DNA of 64,000 bases from Pelobates cultripes (Eukaryota > Chordata > Amphibia > Anura > Pelobatidae), in NCBI GenBank assembly GCA_933207985.1, contig OW240914.1, positions 208,463,777 to 208,527,776 on the forward strand, read 5' to 3'. A program made the position numbers and the translations under genes. Numbering within the stretch: the first letter of the stretch is position 1; each line of letters starts with the position of its first letter. A model generated the notes under the pieces. It did no database searches, was not told where the DNA came from, and was given only the letters and a program-made list of their open reading frames with translations. Positions 57,401-64,000 of the stretch are shown here, one piece after another.

Positions 57401-58223
57401 AAAGTAGTTTTTGAGTTCGACCTTTATTTGGTCCAGGAAGTTACTGTCTTGTAGTAAGGATTCGTTTAGCCTCCAGTTCCCTCTACCCTTGAATTGAAAT
57501 TTATCGTACAGATCTAGGGACACCGGGCTGTGGTCTGACCAGGTGATGTCTCCCATCGTACACTTGGCTACCTGTGCTAATGTGGATTGGTCCACGTAGT
57601 AGGTGTCTATGCGGGTGTAGGTATTGTGCACTTTGGAGTGGAAGGAGTAATCCCGTTCATTTGGGTGGAGTACTCTCCAGCTGTCGTATAAGTTATGTAG
57701 TGTAAGTAGCCTGGACAATTTTTTGCCCGTGGATACTGTACTCGCCCATCTAGTGCCTCTTGGGAGTGCAGTTGAGTCTAAGTCTGGGGATATTATAAAG
57801 TTAAAATCCCCGCACATCACCAATCCCCCCCTGTCTCAATTTATCTATCTCTTTGAGTATGAGTCTTAGGAATTTTTCTGATCCAGTGTTGGGGAAATAT
57901 ACAGAGGCCAATGTATATTGGACATTATTGAAGAGACCCACCAAGATTATGTATCTTCCCTGGGGGTCTACAGAGACTACTTGTTCTTGAAATGCTATAG
58001 CCTTATGTATGAGAATAGAGACTCCCTTCGTTTTGTTATCAGAAGTTGCATGATATTGTGTTGGATAAAGTTTTGTGAAGATTGCAGGGGCTTGAGTGTT
58101 GGTGAAATGCATTTCCTGAATACATGCGATGTCTATCTCCTCTTTTTTGAGGTCCTGCAATAATAGCCTGCGTTTACCCGGGGAGTTTAATCCCTTTACA
58201 TTATACGTTAGTATCTTAACCAT
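54411..58223 (-). pseudogene. LINE B ORF2 (endonuclease, reverse transcriptase, Cys-rich C-terminus)
   Basis: Starts MVKILTYNVKGLNSPGKRRL at 58223; IQEMHF, CGDFNFI, YTRIDTYYV and WSDHSPVSL mark the endonuclease. RT blocks: NLPSGKSPGADSLPNLYYKT, NFRPISLLNTDAKIYAKILA, LLLALDAEKVFDRLGW, NGTRQGCPLPPLLYVLALEP and ISAFADDVLLYVS with intact FADD (about 56110). C-terminus: CWRCKQEKGSVLHTWWRCPR. Lesions: frameshift in a C7 run at 57825-57831, frameshift near 57285, TAA near 57168, frameshift near 56945, and frameshift in a G7 run at 55565-55571. In the family the protein nicks target DNA and primes reverse transcription. The homopolymer shifts could be assembly errors; the others would still inactivate it. 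Confidence 0.92.
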
Positions 58224-58857
58224 GGGTGCATAGGTAGGGAAAGGATGCTATGAAGCTTGAGCCGCATTGCTGCTGGTGCTGTTGATTCTTCACAGCATGT
58301 CAGCTTTGCATGTTTGCGGTAGCACTGCTGTTCCGGTTTTTGGGTTCGAGACTGGGGGAGAAAAGGGGTAGGACGGTGGTGGGTGGGATGGGGTTGGGAG
58401 AACTGGCGGGTGACACACCCAGCTCGGCTCCGAGGAGTGGAGCCTCGAGACTCGCCTAGTGAATAGGCACGTCTGGTGGGGGTAGTGGTGGTGAGGTCTT
58501 CACTCATAGTAGACTTTCACCATGAAACCAAAAGAGCACTTGTAACACCAAATTGTAAAACTGACAGGTCGTGAACAACACTTAAATAATCTCAACAATT
58601 TGTTAAACTTAGCCTCGCTGTAGGTTGTCAGCATGCCTAAAATGTCCCTCTATCGTGCTTGTGCCCCCGTGGGGGAGTGATTGGGAGGCTTATTGGGCAG
58701 CGTCACATTCTAACCAGCAGTCTATTCTGCTTATTGCGAGCTATATAATTTGATGCATAACAACATTAACAATTGCATTATGGCTAAGGAAGTATTAAGC
58801 TACATCCCTATAACTTGGAGGTTTAGCAACTAAATTTGCACAGTTTCTATAGAATTG

Positions 58858-59861
58858 TTACGCGTGTTCCAGGGGAAGACCAGTCTTTCGTTTGACAGTC
58901 CATTCTGGCGACATCCTGGGCACTCTCCTCATTTTAGCTGGCTCTGGCGCCGGTTGGGGGAGCCCCCAGTCTCCTAGTTTCTGGGCGCCCTGCTGCAGGG
59001 TCATGATAGCATGTATTGCCCCTTGGTGGGAGATCAGAAGTTTGGCAGGGAATCCCCATCTGTAATTCAGATTGTGCTCCCGCAGGGTGGAAGTAATCAG
59101 CGCCATTGATTTTCGGAATTGGAGAGTATCCGCCGATAGGTCCGCGAAGATCTTGATGGAGCTGTATTCGTTCAGCATACCTGGGGTCCTGCTGGCTCGC
59201 ATGATCTTATCTTTTGCATGGAAAAAGTGTATTCTAGCAATTACATCCCTCTCTGCGATTTGCGGCAGGTGTTTCGGTCTGCGCAGCCTGTGCGCTCTGT
59301 CTATTAGTAGTTGATCTGGATGTATTTCTGGTACCAGGCTCTGGAGCAGTTTTGAGAGATAGTGTTGTAGCTCGGCGTTTGGAACTGTTTCTGGTATTCC
59401 TCTGAACCGCAGGTTGTTCCGCCTCGCCCTGTCCTCCATGTCAGCTAATTTTAGCCTGTGTGATTCCAGAATGCCATCCAATTCCTGGATTTTATCTGCT
59501 AAGCTATTACGTGCCTCCACATATTCGGCCAGTTTGGACTCCACTGAGCTGTGCGGTTTCCAATTTCTTGCATGTCTTTCTGTAGGTCTGCTGTCAGAGC
59601 TTGTATCTGCAGCTGCATGTTTTTTTGAATGGTGTCCGAATATTCTGACATTAGGGCATGGATTCCTCCCATCATAGGTGGCTGATCCTCTGTATGCCGT
59701 ATGGGAGATGATTTGAGCGAGGGGGAGTTTTCCCGCGGTCCGAGTTCGCCGCCATCTTGCGCAAGCTCATCTCCCTCGCGCTATTTGGATGCCGCGAGTT
59801 TCGTGCCGAAGAAGGAGGCTGGTTCCGCCTTCCCCGCTTTATTTTTGGGGCGCTGGGACAT
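58858..59861 (-). pseudogene. LINE B ORF1 (RNA-binding protein)
   Basis: The likely start is ATG 59861 (MSQRPKNKAGKAEPASFFG). A TAG at 59781-59783 and a frameshift near 59545 interrupt the N-terminal part, which includes a stretch of predicted helix (EYSDTIQKNMQLQIQALTAD). The C-terminal 228 codons (59544-58858) are open: a coiled-coil-like ESKLAEYVEARNSLADKIQE, then DRARRNNLRFRGIPETVP, the RRM-like L1 ORF1 core, and IKIFADLSADTLQFRKSMAL with LREHNLNYRWGFPAKLLI, the C-terminal domain. L1-type ORF1 proteins trimerise, bind the element RNA and act as chaperones. ORF2 begins about 630 bp downstream. Confidence 0.9.
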
Positions 59862-59984
59862 GGTGCTTGCAGTTCTGTTGTGCCGATTATTTAGTGCCGG
59901 TTTTGGTTTCTATGCCGGGAGCTGCTCCTACATGCGTCCGTTCATCTCCGGCATTAGGCCACGCCCCCCAAAATGTATGCTTTT

Positions 59985-61520
59985 AATATATTGATTCCAG
60001 GAGAAACCCATTCCTCTCCAATCCCTTAAGTTTTTATTAGTTTGTTTTAGTAAAGGTAAAAATTTGGCTTCAATTAGATCTTTTAAATTTGAAGTTATAG
60101 TTATACCCAAATATTTCAACCTTTTTTATTTTACAGTAGTCCAATATTTTTTACAAGAAAACAGACGTTTTATCCATAATTTTAGCTATAAAAAGTAATT
60201 TGTCTTAATTAATCTCATATCCTGAAACTAGATTTATTTATCTGTTTCAGTTATTCTGGGACCGATGTTTCTGCTCGTCAATAAAATATCCTCTGCATAG
60301 ATATTCAATTTCGATTGTCCTACCTGATCCTTAAAGCCTCTGATTTTCTGGTTTTTTTTTAATTAAAATCATTAACCATTATTTATTGTAAAGGGGAAAG
60401 AGGACACTCTTGTCTTGTCCCATTTTTAATATTAAAGTATTGTGACACAAATCCTGGCCCTATGACTTTAGCTGATGGAGAGTAGTAGAGAGCAAATATA
60501 GCTTGTAGTATTGGACCATTGATGCCGAATTTTTTTAAGGCCAGATGCATGAAACCCCATCCCACCCTATCAATCGCTTTTTCTGCGTCTAATGATAAAA
60601 GCAAGAGTGGGGTTCCAGATTTCTCTGTTTCTTCTAGTATATTTATTATTTTCCTTAGGTTATTAATTGAGGACCTCCCTGATATAAATCCTCTTGGTGG
60701 TTATTAATTAGTTGTGGTATTACTATCTTTAGTCTTTCAGCAAGAATAGAGGATAGTTTTTTGATATCTGTGTTAATCAGTGAAATAGATCTATAGTTGC
60801 TAATCAGTTCAGGGTCTTTGTCCACTTTTGGTATTGGAACTATATTCACTCCCAGTAACTCCCCAACACATCTTCCTAATCCCATTATGTGGTTAAAAAT
60901 ATTTGTAAGTTCTACTTTTACCTGATCTTTCATTCATTTGTAAAATGTATTTGTGAAGCTGTCCAGAATTTCTCAATTTCTTCTTCCCTCCCATATTGTT
61001 CTTCTGGTAAATTATACAAATTATACAAATCTCGGTAGAATTGTTCAAATGCACTACCTATTTTTTCTTAGCCATAACATAAGTTTCTTTTTCCATAATT
61101 TTATATATTACTCTTTTGTACATTTCCTTTTTCAATTTATTGGTCATTAATGCTTCTGGTTTATTACCTTTTAGATACCACTTGACTTGGAATAGTTTTA
61201 GCATTTTGGCTGCTCTGTTTGTTAGCTGATTATTTATCTGCTTTTCTATTTCTGCAATCTTAATTGCTGTTTGTGTAGAAGGTGTTCATTTATTCAGTTT
61301 TTTATAGTCACTTAGTTTTATATATAATTCCTGGAGGGGTGGTGCTTTTTTTTTCTTTTTCGATAGTTGTCATTTTTATCATATGACCTCTAAATACACT
61401 TTTGTACGCGTACCAGATCATAATGTCTAATGTGTATCTTTATTCTTGTTTTCTAAAAAAAAAAATAGTTATTTTCTTAATCTCTTCAACGTTATTGTTT
61501 TACTGTAATATATAGTCTCC
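59985..61520 (-). pseudogene. LINE C ORF2 linker and reverse transcriptase
   Basis: Minus-strand traces from about 61500 (VEEIKKITIFF, EIEKQINNQLTNRAAKMLKL) lead into RT blocks: NYRSISLINTDIKKLSSILA (60790-60730), LLSLDAEKAIDRVGWGF (60600-60550), NGTRQECPLSPLQ (60420-60385), YAEDILL at about 60283-60300 in place of YADD, and MKYLGITITSNLKDLIEAKF (60119 on). Frameshifts and stops are common. The segment ends at the LINE B insertion. Confidence 0.85.
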
Positions 61521-61535
61521 CAAATGCCAATCTTT

Positions 61536-62703
61536 TTTTTAAATTTTTTTAATTCTTTATTTTTGAGGTGCATAGAAGTTCACAATGGTAACATGTGACA
61601 GGGTTACAATAGATGTAGGTAAATATATGCAGGATATATTTGTCAAAGATAACGCACCAATTTTTGGTAATATATAACATGTTAAAACATTGGACAGGAT
61701 AGAGATTTTACATGCCTTGGAGATCTTCTTGTGTACAGTTTGGTAGACCGGATCTGTCCTTAGTGTGTCAGCGTATATATGCCTCTTTAGTGGCGAGGTA
61801 AGTGTGTAGTGTGGCAAGCTATCAGAAGGCATTTAACGTGAGATGAACGTGGGTCAGTCAAGATTGTGAGCGAGATGTGTAGGTGCCTTGTGTCGTGTAG
61901 CTGAGTGTATGTCGTGAGAGACTGGGTTGTGCCTCAGTTTGGTCAGACGGTGCTTTGAGGGTAGGCCCCTGCCATGCGGGGTGGGTGCCCCTAACCAAGG
62001 GGGCCACCGGGGTGGGAGAATTGGGCTGGAGGACGCCAGCTGGTTGCAGTGAAGGTGTGAGTAGCTGCGCTTAGTTATTGGCCTTGTATATTGTGGTGTT
62101 GGTGTCGTTTCTAACGCTGAGAGCATTGGATAAGGTGAGTGTGTAACATAACTGGTAAAACATTCGTTATGGAAAAAAAAAACCCAAGGTATATAAAAGG
62201 TACAACGAAAAAGGAGAGCACAAATATCTTTTGTCCGTTTTGCCTAAAAAAGGTAAATTAAGATAAAAATCCTGAAATTAGTAGGCTCTTATTTTGTTCG
62301 CAAGTTTTTGCAAACCCTCTAATTGTCCCATTGCTCGGGCCGCAGTGTGCCTCTTTCTTGAGTCATGGGGTTGCCCTCTGCGGTTTAGGTTCACTTGGGA
62401 CGAAGGGAACCACCGTGGCTGGGTCCCATAGTCCTGTTGGCACAGTTCCAGTTGTCTCAGGGTTTGGAGTGGATATCCCCAGGTTACGTAAAAATGTTGG
62501 TGCCTCACTCATTGTTGCTAGGGTATGGGTAGTCCCATCTCGAGTGACTATGACTGTACAGTTTGCTCCCCACTTGTAGGCCAGATTTGCTGCCCGGAGT
62601 TGGGCAGTGACAGTGCCAAATGCTTTGCATTGAAGGAGTGTGGCCTTTGTGAGATCTTGGTAGAACGTAAGAGAAATGTTTTCAAACATTAGTGGCTCCC
62701 CCT
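61536..62703 (-). mobile_element. 1.17-kb ORF1-only LINE derivative inserted in LINE C
   Basis: The flanks CAAATGCCAATCTTT (61521-61535) and CAAAAGCCAATCTTT (62704-62718) form a 15-bp duplication with one mismatch. The minus strand starts inside ORF1, finishes it by about 62330, then runs through about 750 bp with no endonuclease or RT and ends CAAAAATAAAGAATTAAA plus an A-run. It is either a half-LINE (ORF1 plus 3-prime UTR) or an internally deleted copy, further truncated at the 5-prime end. Confidence 0.8.
62363..62703 (-). pseudogene. LINE ORF1 C-terminal domain (5-prime truncated)
   Basis: Reads GEPLMFENISLTFYQDLTKA, then LRAANLAYKWGANCTVIVTR and DGTTHTLATMSEAPTFLRNL, clearly the C-terminal domain of L1/Tx1-type ORF1 (compare LTFYRDLTRNT...LRAASIEYR in LINE F). 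It is open over its length. The N-terminal coiled coil and RRM-like part are lost to 5-prime truncation. Confidence 0.85.
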
Positions 62704-62936
62704 CAAAAGCCAATCTTTACAGAAGATGTCAAAGGTATCTTTGTATTCTAACACTATTGGACTATGGTCTGACCAAATTATATCTTGTATTTCTATTCTT
62801 TTAACAAGATACAGCATGCTCACGTTTCCCAGTATGAGGTCGATTCTAGAATAAGAGTTATATGTTTTAGAGTAACATGTATAATCTAGATCATAAAAAT
62901 TGAATATTCTCTATATATCTCTTAAATTGTGGAGTG
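62704..62936 (-). pseudogene. LINE C endonuclease C-terminal fragment
   Basis: Minus-strand reading: FNFYDLDYTCYSKTYNSYSR, IDLILGNVSMLYLVKRIEIQ, then WSDHSPIVLEYKDTF. This is the SRID and SDH part of the L1-type endonuclease, very close to LINE D at 17850-19930. An in-frame TAG near 62913 precedes it. The join to DIRS-like sequence is at about 62936-62950. Confidence 0.85.
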
Positions 62937-64000
62937 CAGGGTAAAACACAGACTGGCAGGAGGTCTTAGTGCACCTGTAGATATCAAACTCCACACCTCC
63001 CGGAGTAAAGGCTCGGGCCCGTTCCAGAGCCCGAACGTTGGACACACGCTTGCATGACACCAGGCAAAATAAAGTCACTAGTTTACCAGACAAGTGATAA
63101 AAAGCAACAGCTCTGCATTTGGAGGCCAGGACTCCTGAGGAACTGGAGAATCTTAATCACAGGTTCTGAAATGGGATCCAGGTTTCAAGCCACGCACCAG
63201 CCAGCCCAGATGCCCCAGGCTAAGCAGTAAATGGCCCTAGTACAGGTGGCCACTGAACCCACCAGAAGGTGTCTAGCAGAGTCCCAGGACATTCTACGGT
63301 CCCCTAAAGTCAGCCATGCCAACGGCGGGAGCCACCCTTCGAGCACCAGATTGTGTGTATAGCTGTCAGGATCCAGAAAGATAAGAGGGTCCAGCCCAAG
63401 CAGCCTGGGAACCTTGATGGCCAATTCCAGGACCTGAGGGTCCAGCCAGAAGGGGCCATGAGAAGAAAAGTTGCCCATTGAGAACAGACCTGAAGAAGCT
63501 TGCTGGGCAGCATGGAGAATGGGGGAAAGGCATAGTGGCGAGCCCCAATCAAATCCTGAAGAAAAGCATCCACCGCCAAAGAGTCCGGGTCCAGGCACCA
63601 TCTGAAGAAAAGGGGCAGTTACCAGCTGTAGTGAGCAGCGAACATGTCCCGGTTTAGCAGACCCCACAGCATGAGAATGGAGAGAAACACAGAAGAATTG
63701 AGATTCCAGTTGGCCATGACGTAGGAGACGTCAGGCATGTATTCCACTCAAGCCAAACAGAAATTCCAAAAGTCTGCCATGTTTGTCCCACCCAGGGGGT
63801 TGATGTATCAGACAGCCATTACATCATCCACGAGGGCAACCATCAGAAAACTCCTAAAAGGCAAAGGAACTTGCCAGCAACTGCAAACAGTTGACTTGCA
63901 TGTGGGACTCCATGAGGGATCAGCAAATGCCTGTGGAGACGGACAGTGAAAATTTGCATGTGACTCTATGGACACTTCTGACTGGAGCCCAAAGATGATC
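62937..64000 (-). pseudogene. DIRS-like retroelement: RNase H-region and tyrosine recombinase pieces
   Basis: On the minus strand 63700-63300 gives LNRDMFAAHYSW, LDPDSLAVDAFLQDLIGARH and YAFPPFSMLPSKLLQVCSQW, the characteristic DLFAS...D..A.DAF..DW....YAFPP stretch after the DIRS reverse transcriptase. Further on, 63093-62937 reads LVTLFCLVSCKRVSNVRALE, ARAFTPGGVEFDIYR and KTSCQSVFYPAL, the DIRS tyrosine recombinase around its first catalytic Arg (CKRVSDV in the family). Frames shift several times. The reverse transcriptase lies beyond the right edge; the recombinase C-terminus is cut off at the LINE C junction. DIRS elements integrate by recombination and make no target duplication. Confidence 0.75.

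Larger units (their letters stand above)
54042..59969 (-). mobile_element. LINE B: full-length 5.9-kb L1/Tx1-type LINE inserted in LINE C
   Basis: It is flanked by an exact 15-bp duplication AAAATGTATGCTTTT (54027-54041 and 59970-59984). The 5-prime end (59969, minus strand) starts GGGGGGCGTGGCCTAATGCC. The 3-prime end has CCAATAAAATACAAG and an A-tail (T-run at 54042-54050). It holds a short 5-prime UTR of about 108 nt, ORF1 (59861-58858), an inter-ORF region, ORF2 (58223-54411) and a 3-prime UTR. The RT box FADD is intact. It is the best preserved LINE in the window, and two of its frameshifts lie in 7-base G/C runs. Confidence 0.92.
47939..62936 (-). mobile_element. LINE C: host LINE of the nested array, minus strand
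   Basis: ORF2 pieces of one L1/Tx1-type LINE run in order on the minus strand: endonuclease C-terminus (62936-62704), linker and RT (61520-59985), post-RT region (54041-53217) and C-terminus with 3-prime UTR (48985-47953), ending in a T-run (47939-47952) that is its A-tail. Three LINE-type insertions (61536-62703, 54042-59969, 49001-53201) and an 80-bp MITE account for the gaps. Without them the copy is about 3.6 kb and 5-prime truncated in the endonuclease. The RT catalytic box reads YAED, so it is inactive. Confidence 0.82.

Overview
The window is a stretch of vertebrate, almost certainly anuran amphibian, nuclear DNA dominated by transposable elements. The evidence is the element mix: several L1/Tx1-type LINEs with ORF1 and ORF2, L2-type LINEs, a Penelope-like element (PLE) with a GIY-YIG nuclease, a DIRS-like tyrosine-recombinase retroelement, Tc1/mariner copies, TTAA-flanked palindromic MITEs and hAT-type MITEs with CAGGGCC ends. 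There is no bacterial-style gene organisation. I found no tRNA, rRNA or CRISPR array.

The only host gene I can support is a tetraspanin on the + strand, seen as two coding exons (11551-11648 and 32013-32204) separated by a 20.4-kb intron. They encode the N-terminus, TM1, the small extracellular loop and TM2 of a CD151/TSPAN11-subfamily protein. The upstream non-coding exon and later coding exons were not found. The rest of the gene is probably in or beyond the repeat-filled right half.

Layout. 1-4.3 kb: non-coding DNA, a CA-rich repeat and a candidate solo LTR inside an inverted repeat. 4.3-6.3 kb and 14.4-16.0 kb: two oppositely oriented copies of a 1.6-kb hAT-type element carrying a strand-switching minisatellite. 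7.3-9.9 kb: a dead Tc1/mariner element split by a 1.3-kb foldback. 11.9-14.1 kb: MITE, then a PLE. 16.2-26 kb: a decayed LINE with two other LINE-derived insertions inside it, then a Tc1 relic. 27.1-29.5 kb: 960-bp direct repeats around a PLE-type promoter and ribozyme-like motif. 29.9-31.7 kb: a GC-rich element made of consecutive hairpins with a 100-N gap. 33.3-43.1 kb: MITEs, LTR-like sequence, L1/Tx1 and L2 LINE pieces, palindromes. 43.5-47.9 kb: LTR-like sequence and MITEs. 47.9-62.9 kb: one old LINE interrupted by three younger LINE-type insertions, all on the minus strand, two with exact 15-bp target-site duplications. 62.9-64.0 kb: a DIRS-like element running off the right edge.

The most interesting signals are: (1) five hammerhead-ribozyme-like motifs tied to PLE sequence, in which core positions 3 and 8 appear to covary (C-G in one copy, U-A in four); (2) ORF1-only or internally deleted LINE derivatives that resemble half-LINEs; (3) two hAT-type elements sharing the same minisatellite strand-switch architecture; (4) a run of five adjacent hairpins at 30.3-30.7 kb. 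All element classifications rest on recognising motifs by eye. No database search was possible.
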